Source of the DNA: Paractinoplanes durhamensis
Lineage (GTDB): Bacteria; Actinomycetota; Actinomycetes; Mycobacteriales; Micromonosporaceae
DNA length: 64,000 nt
NCBI RefSeq assembly: GCF_016862175.1
Contig: NZ_BOML01000053.1
Location: forward strand, 30,798-94,797
Reading direction: 5' to 3'
Shown piece after piece: positions 23,810 through 33,024 of the stretch (within the stretch, counting starts at the first letter, position 1; each line of letters begins with the position of its first letter). Position numbers and translations under genes: made by a program. The notes beneath the pieces are model-generated. The model made no database searches. It was given only the letters and a program-made list of their open reading frames with translations, and was not told the origin of the DNA.

Positions 23810-24415
23810 TTACTTGCCGGTGAGGGCGTGGATGGTCGCCTCGCGCAGCAGGGCGGCCCGGCGCCGGCGATCCACCTCGCCGCCGAGGAACGGCGTCGAG
23901 TTCATCAGGCCGAACGCCGAGTGGGCGAGCACCCGGGCCTCCGCCGCCTCCAGCTCGGGCCGCAGCGTGGCCAGCACGCCGACCCACTCCTCCACGTAGA
24001 GGCGCTGGAGCCGGCGGATCTGGCGGCGCGGCTCGTCCGGCAAGCGGTCGAGCTCGTGCAGGTGCAGGGCAATGACGGCCGGGTTGGCCAGGGCGAACTC
24101 GACATGGAAGTCGATCAGGTCGCCGAGGGCGGCACTGGCGTCGTCGGGATGCTGGGCGACCCGGGCCTTGCCGCCGTGCAGCAGGCCTTCGCTGACCGGG
24201 ATCAGCGCAGCCACCAGCATCGCCTCCTTGCCGGCGAAGTGGTGATAGAGCGCCGGGCCGGTGACACCGGCGGCCGAACCGATGTCATCCATCGACACGC
24301 CGTGATATCCGCGGGCCGCGAAGAGCCCCACCGCGATCTCGAGGATCTCGTCGCGGCGCGACCGCCGCCGCGGGGCCGGCGGCCCGGACCGCTGTTGCTG
24401 ATCAACCGTCGTCAC
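23810..24415 (-). CDS. TetR family transcriptional regulator of the acyl-CoA cluster
   Basis: The product has 201 aa. The N-terminal HTH is RRDEILEIAVGLFAARGYHG, VSMDDIGSAAGVTGPALYHHF, KEAMLVAAL. The ligand-binding C-terminal domain is helical. It is the first gene of a probable tetR-carboxylase-mvaB operon (81-nt gap). A palindrome 34-45 bp upstream of its start matches those in front of the carboxyltransferase operon, so it probably represses itself and both halves of the pathway, with an acyl-CoA as inducer. Confidence 0.92.
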   Translation of the reverse strand: MTTVDQQQRSGPPAPRRRSRRDEILEIAVGLFAARGYHGVSMDDIGSAAGVTGPALYHHFAGKEAMLVAALIPVSEGLLHGGKARVAQHPDDASAALGDLIDFHVEFALANPAVIALHLHELDRLPDEPRRQIRRLQRLYVEEWVGVLATLRPELEAAEARVLAHSAFGLMNSTPFLGGEVDRRRRAALLREATIHALTGK

Positions 24416-24448
24416 GAGGCAACTTTAACCCGCTGTCAAGCCAATGCC

Positions 24449-24460
24449 TTAACGGCCGTT
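24449..24460. promoter_or_regulatory. TetR-type operator upstream of tetR
   Basis: TTAACGGCCGTT, followed by CAGG, is a palindrome 34 bp from the tetR start codon; it also overlaps the last base of the TPR gene. Its reverse complement CCTGAACGGCCGTTAAGG agrees with the downstream box of the carboxyltransferase operator outside the two central bases. Confidence 0.65.
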
Positions 24461-27225
24461 CAGGATTTTTCAGGCCGAGCCGCCTCCTGGGCTTCCTGGT
24501 AGATCTTTTCGGCCAATTCCCAGCCCCGGGCGTCGGATGCCATGCCGGCCAGCAGGTCACGCAGGTGGGCCTCGGCCGCGGCCGGATCACCCGAGCGCAG
24601 CAGGGCCTCGCCGAGCATGCCGTCCAGGTGATCGGCGTCGTCGGTGGCGCCGATCGCGCGCAGCCGGGCCGGCGCATCCCGCACGATCGGCAGCGCCTCG
24701 GCATACCGCCCGCGGGACATCAGGACCCGGGACTGCTCGAACCTGGTCAGGTTGTGCTGCCAGATCGCGTTCGGTTCGGCGGCGAGCTCGGCCGGCAACG
24801 CGGCGAACCGCTCCACCGCCAGCCCGAACGCCTCGGTCGCGGCCTCCGGCTCGTCCGCGTAATGCAGCGCCGAGACCCGGCGGCGCAGCGTGCGCAGCTC
24901 ACCGATCAGGTCACCGGCCTCGTGCAGCGCCGCACCGGCGGCCGCGAAGGCCTCGGCCGCCTCGGCGTCCCGATCGAGGTCGAAGAGCAGGTCACCCGCC
25001 TCCTCGCCGATCTGACCGCGACCGGCCGGGTTGCCGGCCAGGCGCTCGATCAGCTCGCGGTAACGGTTCACCGCGCCGGCCGTGTCACCGATCTCGCGGT
25101 ACTGCTTGGCGAGCATGAAGCGGGCGTTGTCCGCCATCTCGCCGTCGCCCAGCTCGTCGAAGACGATCAGGGCTTCCTCGGCCACCTCGGCCGCCTCGAT
25201 CGGGCGGCCGGCCATCGCGTACGCCCCGGCCAGCTCCCATCGCGCGTAGGCGCCGCCCTGGGTCAGATCCTGCTCGGCGCAGAGCGCGACCGCCTCGACC
25301 AGGTCGTCGATCGCATCGCCGGCCCGGTCCAGCCGCTTGAACACGTTGCCCCGGCCGATCCGGGCCGGCAGCTGCTCCTCGGCCACGCCGGTGCCGATCG
25401 CCGTGGTGAACGCCGCGACCCTCTCGAGAAGGTCATCCGCGAGGTGCCCGAACAGATTGGCGACGTCGGCGAGCCGGTCGGCCGGGCCGTGCGCCCGGTA
25501 GAAATCCCAGGCGACCCGGGCCGCGGCCAGCGCACCCTCGTTGTCCTCGGCGTTGGCCAGGATGCGGGCGCGCAGGGCAGAGTGCCGGGCGATAATCCGG
25601 GGGTCGCCGGTCTGCGCCGCGTAATCGTCGGCGCGGTTCCGGGCCTCGACCGCCTCGGCCGGCTCGTCCTGCAGGGTGAGCAGAACGGAGAGACGGGACC
25701 AGGCGTTCGCCCGCTCGGCCGCGCCGCCGTGCTTCTCCTGGTGATCCACGTCCGCGCGGATCGGCCCCGGGTCGACGTCGCCGTCGTGCGCGCGATCCAG
25801 CGCGGCCCGGGCCCGCTGCACGCTCGCCTCACCAGCGGCGCCGGCCGCCTCGAACAGGGCGGCCGCCTCGTCCCACTTCCGGGCACCGGCGTCGTCGTCG
25901 GGGGCGCTGAGCCGGGTGCCGGTCAGCGCGGCGAACCTCGCCGCGAGCAGCGGATCGGACAACTCGCCGAAACGCTCCGCGATCGCGTCCAGGGTCGCGG
26001 CCATCGCCGCTTCCTGCTCCTGGTGGAACTGCTCGTCGGCGATTTCGAGCAGCTCGGCCGGGCTCGCGATGGCCGGGACTTCGGCGACCGGCTCCGGGGT
26101 GGCCTTTTCCGGCCGGGCCTTGCGGGCAGTTGGGGAAAGCGGGATGTCGATCCCGTACGGCTCCTCGGCGATCACCTCGGCAATCAGCCGGCTCTGATAG
26201 TCGTTGCCGTTCCGTGCGTCGAACCGGGCCGCGATCGCGGCGGCCCGGTCGGCCATCTCGGTGGCCAGCTCGGCGACCGAGATCTCGTCCTGGCCCTGGC
26301 GGCGCACGGTCAGCTCGCCGTGGCCGAGCTCGGTGAGCCGGCGCAGCAGCATCGCCGAGTCGGCCGCGAAGTGCATCTCGGCGGACGGCGACGGTGCCTT
26401 CGCGAGCCAGTCGATGTGCCGCTGCAGCAGCTCCAGCCCGCGGTGCTCGTTGCCGGTGCGGGCGCAGAACGCGATGTGCGAGCCGATGTTCCACAGGTTG
26501 GCGATGTTGTCCCGCTCCAGCCGGTACGACCGGCGGTGCGCGTCGGCCGCCTTCTCCAGCTCACCGGTGTGCAGGTAGGCCTGGGTCAGCTGGCGAAGGA
26601 TGCCCTGCGGCTGCTCGGTACAGGTCAGCTCGCCGGCCAGCACCGGCTCGGCGAGCTCGATCACCTCGGCGTAACGGCCGCGTGAATTGAGGTAGTCGGC
26701 GGTGTCGTCCGGGTCGCAGCCGATGCAGTCGGAGAGGCTGTCCCGCGGGGTCGACTGCCATCGCGCATACCACTCGTCGGCCTCGTCGGCGTGGCCGAGA
26801 TGGTTGGCCACGATGTACCGGTGTTTGTGGACGACCTGCATGCTGTGGCCGCCCTCGCGGTAGCGGCGCTCCATGTCGTCGAGCACCGCGAACGTGCGCG
26901 CGAGCGGGATCTCGGGGAACTGCTTCAGCCCGTTGACCATGTATTTGAACTGCCACAACAGGGTGTGCATGTGGCGCTCGTGGTACGGGTTCGGGTTGCG
27001 GTCGAAATCGCTCACGCACCAGGAGAAGGTGACGAACGACTTGACGTTCTCCCCGCCGTGGACATAAGAGGTGGTGGCCATCAGCCGGGTGGTGAATGCC
27101 AGGTCGGCGTCACCGGCCTGGTCGACCTGACGCAGGATCTGCTCGAGCAGCGCGATCCGGGCCTGCCCGTACGGCAGGTGGACGGCCTGCTGCAGAAGCT
27201 CCCACAACTCGTCGGCGGTTTTCAT
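24460..27225 (-). CDS. large TPR-repeat protein coupled to Hsp90
   Basis: The product has 921 aa, entirely helical repeats of TPR type. Examples are HADEADEWYARWQ, TQAYLHTGELEKAADAHRRSY, GRPIEAAEVAEEALIVFDELG, ARFMLAKQYREIGDTAGAVNRYRELIERL and SRGRYAEALPIV. A Pro/Glu linker (KARPEKATPEPVAE) divides it into two arrays. No catalytic motif, signal peptide or membrane segment. The ATG overlaps the stop of the Hsp90 gene by 4 nt, so both are made together. TPR proteins are adaptors, and the context suggests an Hsp90 co-chaperone or client scaffold (inference). An open frame continues upstream on this strand but is the shadow of the Hsp90 gene. Confidence 0.85.
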   Translation of the reverse strand: MKTADELWELLQQAVHLPYGQARIALLEQILRQVDQAGDADLAFTTRLMATTSYVHGGENVKSFVTFSWCVSDFDRNPNPYHERHMHTLLWQFKYMVNGLKQFPEIPLARTFAVLDDMERRYREGGHSMQVVHKHRYIVANHLGHADEADEWYARWQSTPRDSLSDCIGCDPDDTADYLNSRGRYAEVIELAEPVLAGELTCTEQPQGILRQLTQAYLHTGELEKAADAHRRSYRLERDNIANLWNIGSHIAFCARTGNEHRGLELLQRHIDWLAKAPSPSAEMHFAADSAMLLRRLTELGHGELTVRRQGQDEISVAELATEMADRAAAIAARFDARNGNDYQSRLIAEVIAEEPYGIDIPLSPTARKARPEKATPEPVAEVPAIASPAELLEIADEQFHQEQEAAMAATLDAIAERFGELSDPLLAARFAALTGTRLSAPDDDAGARKWDEAAALFEAAGAAGEASVQRARAALDRAHDGDVDPGPIRADVDHQEKHGGAAERANAWSRLSVLLTLQDEPAEAVEARNRADDYAAQTGDPRIIARHSALRARILANAEDNEGALAAARVAWDFYRAHGPADRLADVANLFGHLADDLLERVAAFTTAIGTGVAEEQLPARIGRGNVFKRLDRAGDAIDDLVEAVALCAEQDLTQGGAYARWELAGAYAMAGRPIEAAEVAEEALIVFDELGDGEMADNARFMLAKQYREIGDTAGAVNRYRELIERLAGNPAGRGQIGEEAGDLLFDLDRDAEAAEAFAAAGAALHEAGDLIGELRTLRRRVSALHYADEPEAATEAFGLAVERFAALPAELAAEPNAIWQHNLTRFEQSRVLMSRGRYAEALPIVRDAPARLRAIGATDDADHLDGMLGEALLRSGDPAAAEAHLRDLLAGMASDARGWELAEKIYQEAQEAARPEKS

Positions 27226-28946
27226 CGCTCCTCCGGGACGGCCCGGTCGAGCAGGCCGATGAATGACGTGGTGAGCAGCGCGGCGTCGGCCGGCCGGATC
27301 GGGTGGTGACCGAGCATCAGCGCCTGGCCGTAGAGCGACTCGACGGCGAGGCCGGCCAGGTCGGGGTCGCCGAGTGCGAGCACCCGGCGGATCAGCGGGT
27401 TGCGGTGGTTGAGCACCAGCTGCGGCCGCTCCGGCGGGGCGACCTTGGCCAGCGCGTCGAGCACGCCACCCCAGATGTCGTCGGCCTTGTCGCGGCTCTC
27501 GGTGAACTCGTCGTGGAACGCCGCCGCGCGGCTGATCAGGTAAAGAGCCGGCATGGTGACCGGGTCGAACGCCCGGATCACCACCTCGCAGCCGAGCTTG
27601 TCGAGCCGGCGCTGGGCGGCCGCCAGGAACGGGCGCAGGCGCAGCTCGGTGTCGGCGTCGAGGCCGGTGAAGCGGGTGGTCAGGTCGGTCGGCTCGAGCC
27701 GCTCGGCGCGCGCCTCCTGATCCACTGTGGCCAGCCGCTCGATGATGTCGGCGTCGTAGACGTAACCGCCGTTGATCAGGCCGACATCCTGCGCCGCCGC
27801 CACCGCGGACAGCTGATGGAACTCGTCGGTGGTGGCCGCATAGCGAATGACGCCGTGCCGCTCGCGGAACTCGGCGAGCGTCACCCGGCCCATGTTGGTC
27901 TCCATCGGCCACCACTGCTCGACCAGGCGCAGCATCTCGTCGTCGTGCAGGGCCAGCGCCTTCACGCCGAGGTGGTGCACGCCGAGGAAACGGGCGAGCC
28001 GGCGCGGGTCGGTGGCGGCGAGCCGAACCAGCCAGCCGCGCAACTGGTCGGCGATCGCGTCCCGGACGTCGTCGAGCAGGCCGTCCTCGTAGAGGGCCTC
28101 GCGGCTCGCCGTCGGGCGCAGCTCGGTGCTGTCGACCACGCAGCGGGCGAAGAACGCCCACTCGGGCAGCAGGCCCTCGATGCTCTCGGCCAGCAGCATC
28201 CGCTTCAGGTAGACCCGGTGGCCGCCGCGGGCGGCCGGGTTGACCGCGGTGGGCAGCACGAACGCGGCACCGGTCAGGCCGGCCTCGGGCACGTTCAGCT
28301 CGATCACGTCGAACGGGGTGAACCCGAAGACGCGCCGGCAGTAGTCCTCGCGGTCCGCCTTCCAGGGCAGCTCGCCGCTGGTCACCCGGACGCCGTCGAC
28401 CTCCACGGTGACCGGCAGCAGGGAACCGTAGAGCTCGGCGAGTTCCGTCACCGTCGTACCGCTCAACAGGGTCTCGACGCCGCGCCGCGGCAGCAGGGTG
28501 ACCGTGGTGCCCGGCTCGCGCTCCGCGCCCGGTTTCACCTCGTAGCGACCGTCGGAGTAACCCGTCCACAGCACCGGGGGAGCGCCGGCCCGTTTGGTGT
28601 GCACCCGGATCTCGTCGGCCACCAGGAAACAGGAGAGCAGGCCGATGCCGAACTGGCCGAGGAACTCGTGCCGCGCGAAGCCCAGCTCGTCCCGCTTCGA
28701 GCTGCGGCCGATCGTGGCCAGCAGCTCGTGCACCTGCGCCTCGGTCAGGCCGATGCCGTTGTCGGTGATGCGCAGCGCGTCCGCGCCGGTGGTGATCTCG
28801 ACGCGGCCGTCTTCCGATCCGGTCGCGGTGATCGCATCCACCGCGTTCTGCAGCAGCTCACGGACGTAGACGCGGGGGCTCGCGTAAAGGTGGTGACTCA
28901 GCAGGTCGACGATGCCCCGTAGATCGACCTGGAAGGTGTTGCTCAC
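27222..28946 (-). CDS. Hsp90-family ATPase chaperone (HtpG-like)
   Basis: The product has 574 aa from a GTG giving VSNTFQVDLRGIVDLLSHHL. The GHKL ATP-binding site is intact: RELLQNAVDAI, ITDNGIGLT and LGQFGIGLLSCFLVADEI. The middle domain has a short form and the C-terminus ends with a dimerisation-like LAVESLYGQALML. At 574 residues it is shorter than E. coli HtpG (~624), matching an actinobacterial variant group. The client is unknown. It is translationally coupled to the TPR gene. The frame upstream of 28946 covers a tandem repeat and is not coding. Confidence 0.9.
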   Translation of the reverse strand: MSNTFQVDLRGIVDLLSHHLYASPRVYVRELLQNAVDAITATGSEDGRVEITTGADALRITDNGIGLTEAQVHELLATIGRSSKRDELGFARHEFLGQFGIGLLSCFLVADEIRVHTKRAGAPPVLWTGYSDGRYEVKPGAEREPGTTVTLLPRRGVETLLSGTTVTELAELYGSLLPVTVEVDGVRVTSGELPWKADREDYCRRVFGFTPFDVIELNVPEAGLTGAAFVLPTAVNPAARGGHRVYLKRMLLAESIEGLLPEWAFFARCVVDSTELRPTASREALYEDGLLDDVRDAIADQLRGWLVRLAATDPRRLARFLGVHHLGVKALALHDDEMLRLVEQWWPMETNMGRVTLAEFRERHGVIRYAATTDEFHQLSAVAAAQDVGLINGGYVYDADIIERLATVDQEARAERLEPTDLTTRFTGLDADTELRLRPFLAAAQRRLDKLGCEVVIRAFDPVTMPALYLISRAAAFHDEFTESRDKADDIWGGVLDALAKVAPPERPQLVLNHRNPLIRRVLALGDPDLAGLAVESLYGQALMLGHHPIRPADAALLTTSFIGLLDRAVPEER

Positions 28947-28981
28947 GGGCGAGAAAGCTACCGGGTCCCCCTGACAGATTT

Positions 28982-29023
28982 CTCGCCCGTTCCCAAACTC
29001 GCCTCGCCCGTTCCCGAACTCGG
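28982..29023. repeat. two-copy 21-bp tandem repeat
   Basis: CTCGCCCGTTCCCAAACTCG plus one base is repeated with one or two changes immediately after. It fills most of the 77-nt space between the Hsp90 start and the sulfurtransferase stop. Confidence 0.7.
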
Positions 29024-29932
29024 TTAGCTCAGTCCGCCCGGCTCCGCGCCGCGGGCAATCGGGGCGCGAACCAGATTGCCCCATTCGGTCCAGGAGCCGT
29101 CGTAGTTCCGGACCTGCGGGTATCCCAACAGGTGGTGCAGGACGAACCAGGTGTGACTCGACCGCTCGCCGATGCGGCAGTAGGCGATGATGTCGTCGCC
29201 CGACTCCAGCCCCAGCTCATCCTGGTAGATCTTGGTGAGCTCGTCGGCCGGCTTGAACGTGCCGTCCTCGTTCGCCGCCGACTTCCACGGCTTGCTCACC
29301 GCGCCCGGGATGTGCCCGCCACGCAGCGCACCCTCCTGCGGGTACGCCGCCATGTGGGTCAGCTCGCCGGTGTATTCCTGCGGGGAGCGCACGTCGACCA
29401 GTGGCCGGCCGCTGGCGATGTGCCCCATGACCTGATCACGGAAGGCCCGGATCGCGGCGTCGTTGCGCACCGGCACCGGGTAGTCGGCCTTGGCGCGCGA
29501 CGTCTTGTCCCTGGTCACCGAGCGGCCTTCGGCCACCCACTTCTGCCGGCCGCCATCCAGCAGGCGGACGTCACGGTGCCCGAAGAGACTGAAGACCCAG
29601 AGTGCGTACGCCGCCCACCAGTTGAAATTGTCGCCGTAGAAGACGATCGTGTCGTCCCGGCCGATGCCCTTGGCCTCGCACATCGCCGCGAACGCGGCCG
29701 GGTCGAGGTAATCGCGGGTGACCTGATCGTTCAGCTCGAGGTGCCAGTCGACCTTGACCGCACCCGGGATGTGCCCGGTGTCGTAGAGCAGCACGTCCTC
29801 GTCCGACTCGACCACCACCAGGCCGGGCGTGTCGAGGTTGGCGGCCAGCCACTCGGTCGTGACCAGCCGATCGGGGTGCGCGTACGCCTGCAGGGCGGAC
29901 GCTGGATCGTTCGCAACGGACATAGTTGCCAC
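29024..29932 (-). CDS. sseA: thiosulfate/3-mercaptopyruvate sulfurtransferase (tandem rhodanese)
   Basis: The product has 302 aa with two rhodanese domains. The N-terminal inactive one contains LYDTGHIPGAVKVDWHLEL and IVFYGDNFNWWAAYALW. The C-terminal catalytic one contains LVDVRSPQEYTGE, GGHIPGAVSKPWKSA and the loop IIAYCRIGERSSHTWF; the Cys and the CRxGERS pattern fit thiosulfate-type enzymes. It transfers sulfane sulfur to a thiophile. GTG at 29932 has GAAGG 6 nt upstream; ATG at 29923 is possible. Actinobacterial sseA is often next to sufE, which here lies 3 kb away. Confidence 0.93.
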   Translation of the reverse strand: MATMSVANDPASALQAYAHPDRLVTTEWLAANLDTPGLVVVESDEDVLLYDTGHIPGAVKVDWHLELNDQVTRDYLDPAAFAAMCEAKGIGRDDTIVFYGDNFNWWAAYALWVFSLFGHRDVRLLDGGRQKWVAEGRSVTRDKTSRAKADYPVPVRNDAAIRAFRDQVMGHIASGRPLVDVRSPQEYTGELTHMAAYPQEGALRGGHIPGAVSKPWKSAANEDGTFKPADELTKIYQDELGLESGDDIIAYCRIGERSSHTWFVLHHLLGYPQVRNYDGSWTEWGNLVRAPIARGAEPGGLS

Positions 29933-29947
29933 GCTAGACCTTCATGA

Positions 29948-30712
29948 CTATTCGATCGGGGCCAAATCCGGCCGCTTCGCGGTGATGAGATCGCCGCTGG
30001 AGTGGCCGAGCAGGTGCCGGCTCACCCAGGGCATCAGGTGCTCGCGCGCCCAGCGCAGGTCGGCGCCGCGGGCCATCAGCCACGGGGTCGGCTCCGGCAC
30101 CGGCGGCACCAGCAGCCACTCGTCGTCGACGCCGACGCCGAGGGCGCTGAGCACGTGCGCGGCGACCCGGCGGTGACCGCGGGCGGAGAGATGCAGCCGG
30201 TCCGGCGCCCACAGGTGCGGGTGCCGGAAGGCCTCGTCGCCGAACAGGTCGATGACGAAAGCCCCATGCTTCTCGCCGATCATGGTGGCACCGTCGTTGA
30301 GCACCGCGGCGCGCGGTCCGACGATGCGCTGGCCCGGCAGGTGCGCGGTGACGTCGGCGAAGCGGAAGAGGATCACGTCGGCACCGGTGGCGCGGATCCG
30401 TTCGACCGCCTTGTCGAGCCGGGCGACCAGCGCATGCGCGTCGACCCGGGGGCGCAGGGCATCATTGCCGCCGCCCGCGATGCTGACCAGCCCGGGCGCC
30501 ATGGCCAGGGTCGGATCGAGCTGCTCGTCGATGATCTGGGTGAGGAGTTTGCCGCGGATCGCGAGATTGGCATACCCGAAGTCGGGGCCTGAATCGACCG
30601 CCAGACGCGCGGCGACCAGGTCGGCCCATCCGCGGAACGTGCCGTTGGGGTATGCGTCGCTCATACCCTCCGTGAAGCTGTCCCCCATTGCTGCGAAGCT
30701 GCGCCAGGGCAT
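29948..30712 (-). CDS. SGNH/GDSL hydrolase
   Basis: The product has 254 aa. Block I is AAMGDSFTEGM (nucleophile Ser), block III IAGGGNDAL, and block V PDRLHLSARGHR with the Asp-x-x-His pair. There is no signal peptide, so this is a cytoplasmic esterase or lipase of the DUF459/SGNH type with unknown substrate. It ends 15 nt before the sulfurtransferase gene on the same strand and is divergent from proS. Confidence 0.9.
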   Translation of the reverse strand: MPWRSFAAMGDSFTEGMSDAYPNGTFRGWADLVAARLAVDSGPDFGYANLAIRGKLLTQIIDEQLDPTLAMAPGLVSIAGGGNDALRPRVDAHALVARLDKAVERIRATGADVILFRFADVTAHLPGQRIVGPRAAVLNDGATMIGEKHGAFVIDLFGDEAFRHPHLWAPDRLHLSARGHRRVAAHVLSALGVGVDDEWLLVPPVPEPTPWLMARGADLRWAREHLMPWVSRHLLGHSSGDLITAKRPDLAPIE

Positions 30713-30850
30713 TTGGCCGCCTCCTTAACGTACCTTCAGCTCTTGTTGCGGGGACAGTTTTCCACTTAGCAGGCACCAATCCCAGAGTGACGATGGCGAC
30801 ACTCCGAATATTGGGTGCTTATGTCGCACTCGCTCTCTACGCTGCTCCGC

Positions 30851-32584
30851 ATGCTCCTGCGAATGTCCACGTTGCTTCTGAAGACCCTGCGTGAGGAGCC
30901 GGCCGAGGCGGAGGTGCCGAGTCATCGGCTGCTGCTGCGCGCCGGTTATGTCCGCCGTGCGGCCCCCGGCGGTTACACGTGGCTCCCGCTCGGCAAGCTC
31001 GTCCTCGACCGGATCACCGCGGTGGTCCGGGAGGAGATGACCGGCATCGGCGGCCAGGAGGTCGCGTTCCCGGCACTGCTGCCCCGCGAACCGTACGAGG
31101 TGAGCAACCGCTGGACGGAGTACGGCGACGACATCTTCACGCTGCAGGACCGGCGCGGTGCCGACTACCTTCTCGCGCCCACCCACGAGGAGATGTTCAC
31201 CCTGCTCGTGCAGGACATGACCAGCTCCTACCGCGATTTCCCGCTGGTGCTCTTCCAGGTGCAGACGAAGTTCCGGGACGAGGCACGGCCACGGGCCGGC
31301 CTGCTGCGCGGCCGCGAGTTCCTGATGAAGGACGCGTATTCGTTCACCCTCACCGACGAGGGCCTGACCGAGGTGTACGCCGAGGTCCGCGCGGCCTACC
31401 AGCGTGTCTTCGACCGGATCGGGCTGTCCCACACGATCGTCTCGGCGATGTCGGGGGCGATGGGCGGCTCCGCCTCGGAGGAGTTCCTGGCCGAGGCCGA
31501 GGTGGGCGAGGACACCTTCGTCGGGTGCACGACCTGCTCGTACGCGGCCAACACGGAAGCCGTGACCACCCCGGCCCCGGCCGCCAGGGCGATCCCGGCC
31601 GGGTCGCTGTCGGTGCACGACACCCCGGAGACCCCGACCATCGCCTCGCTGGTCGACCTGGCCAACACCCGGCAGCTCGGCGGGCGCACCGACTGGACGG
31701 CCGCCGACACGCTGAAGAACGTGGTGGTCACCGTCCGGCACCCGGGCCGGGACGACGAGCTGCTGGTGATCGGCGTGCCCGGCGACCGCGAGGTGGACCT
31801 GAAGCGCCTCGACGCCGCGCTCGCCCCGGCCACCGCTGCCCTCTTCGACGACTTCGATTCCCGGCCCGACCTGGTCAAGGGCTACATCGGCCCGCAGGAC
31901 ATCAAGGTGCGCTACCTGGCCGACCCTCGGGTCGCCCCCGGCACGGCCTGGCTGACCGGCGCGAACGAGCCCGGCCGGCACGCGGTCGACGTGGTGGCCG
32001 GGCGCGACTTCACCCCGGACGGCACGATCGAGGCGGCCGAGGTGCGCGCCGGCGACCCGTGCCCGTCCTGCGGCGCCGGCAGCCTGACCATCCGGCGCGG
32101 CATCGAGATCGGGCACATCTTCCAGCTGGGCCGCCGTTACACCGACGCGTTCAAGGTCGACGTGCTGGGTGCGGACGGAAAGCCGGTCCGCCCGACCATG
32201 GGCTCGTACGGGATCGGGGTCTCCCGCGCGGTCGCGGCGATCGCCGAGCAGCACCACGACGACCGTGGTCTGCTCTGGCCGGACGAGGTCGCCCCGGCCG
32301 ACGTGCACATCGTCGCGGCCGGCAAGGACGGCCAGGTCGAGGCCGCCCTGGAGCTGGCCCGGACGCTGGTCGAGGCCGGTCTGCGAGTGCTGGTCGACGA
32401 CCGGCCGCAGCTGTCCGCCGGGGTGAAGTTCACCGATGCCGAGCTGATCGGTATCGCCCGCGCGGTCGTGGTGGGCCGCCGGCTGGGCGAGGGGATGGTG
32501 GAATTCCGCAACCGGCGTACCGGCGAGCGCGGCGACGTGCCGATCGCGGACATTCAGCGTGTAATCACGGATGCACTCGGGTAA
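30851..32584 (+). CDS. proS: prolyl-tRNA synthetase (bacterial type)
   Basis: The product has 577 aa beginning MLLRMSTLLLKTLREEPAEA, the usual actinobacterial start. Class II motifs are present: motif 1 around LPLGKLVLDRITAVVREEM, motif 2 TKFRDEARPRAGLLRGREFLMKD, and motif 3 MGSYGIGVSRAVAAIAEQ. The YbaK-like editing insert lies between motifs 2 and 3 (about 225-385), and an anticodon-binding domain ends the protein. No ribosome site precedes the ATG, so a leaderless message is likely; the frame also stays open to 30815. A separate YbaK protein lies 1.5 kb downstream. Confidence 0.95.
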   Translation: MLLRMSTLLLKTLREEPAEAEVPSHRLLLRAGYVRRAAPGGYTWLPLGKLVLDRITAVVREEMTGIGGQEVAFPALLPREPYEVSNRWTEYGDDIFTLQDRRGADYLLAPTHEEMFTLLVQDMTSSYRDFPLVLFQVQTKFRDEARPRAGLLRGREFLMKDAYSFTLTDEGLTEVYAEVRAAYQRVFDRIGLSHTIVSAMSGAMGGSASEEFLAEAEVGEDTFVGCTTCSYAANTEAVTTPAPAARAIPAGSLSVHDTPETPTIASLVDLANTRQLGGRTDWTAADTLKNVVVTVRHPGRDDELLVIGVPGDREVDLKRLDAALAPATAALFDDFDSRPDLVKGYIGPQDIKVRYLADPRVAPGTAWLTGANEPGRHAVDVVAGRDFTPDGTIEAAEVRAGDPCPSCGAGSLTIRRGIEIGHIFQLGRRYTDAFKVDVLGADGKPVRPTMGSYGIGVSRAVAAIAEQHHDDRGLLWPDEVAPADVHIVAAGKDGQVEAALELARTLVEAGLRVLVDDRPQLSAGVKFTDAELIGIARAVVVGRRLGEGMVEFRNRRTGERGDVPIADIQRVITDALG

Positions 32585-32608
32585 CTCAATCCACACGGGA
32601 GGTGCACC

Positions 32609-33001
32609 ATGGCGAAGGTCTCGGTCGCTGATGTGATGACCCGGCAGGTGGTCTACCTGCCGGAGGCTACGACGCTCGACGAGGCCGCGCAGGCGATGCG
32701 CGACCAGGGCATCGGCGATGTGGTGGTGACGAGCGGGCCGACCATGGTGGGTCTGGTCACCGACCGCGACATCGTGATCCGGGCGATCGCCGAAAACCGG
32801 ATCCCGACGCAGACGACGCTCGGCTCGATCACCTCGCACGAGCTGATCATGGTGGAGCAGTCGGCCACTGTGGAGGAGGCGGTGCAGGCCATGCGCGAGC
32901 GCGGGGTCCGCCGCCTGCTGGTCTGCGACTCCGACCGCAACGTCGTCGGCATCATCAGCCTGAGTGACGTCGCCCTCCTGCCGACCGCGACCCCCGCCTG
33001 A
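32609..33001 (+). CDS. tandem CBS-domain protein
   Basis: The product has 130 aa, two CBS motifs forming one Bateman module (VADVMTRQVVYLPEATTLDEA...GLVTDRDIVIRAI and SHELIMVEQSATVEEAV...GIISLSDVALL). Stand-alone CBS proteins bind adenine nucleotides and act as energy sensors. ATG with GGGAGG 7-8 nt upstream, 24 nt after proS, so co-transcription is likely. Confidence 0.92.
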   Translation: MAKVSVADVMTRQVVYLPEATTLDEAAQAMRDQGIGDVVVTSGPTMVGLVTDRDIVIRAIAENRIPTQTTLGSITSHELIMVEQSATVEEAVQAMRERGVRRLLVCDSDRNVVGIISLSDVALLPTATPA

Positions 33002-33024
33002 AACGGCTGGGTATCGTCGACGGG

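Noticed and set aside
27226..28569. Upstream extension of the TPR frame to 1369 aa
   Set aside because: It overlaps the Hsp90 gene in another frame. The ATG at 27225 with a 4-nt overlap gives a normal start, and the extra part is Arg/Pro-rich with no repeats.
29003..29023. 21-bp tandem repeat before the Hsp90 gene as an operator
   Set aside because: The units are not palindromic and the gap is explained by simple duplication; no support for protein binding.
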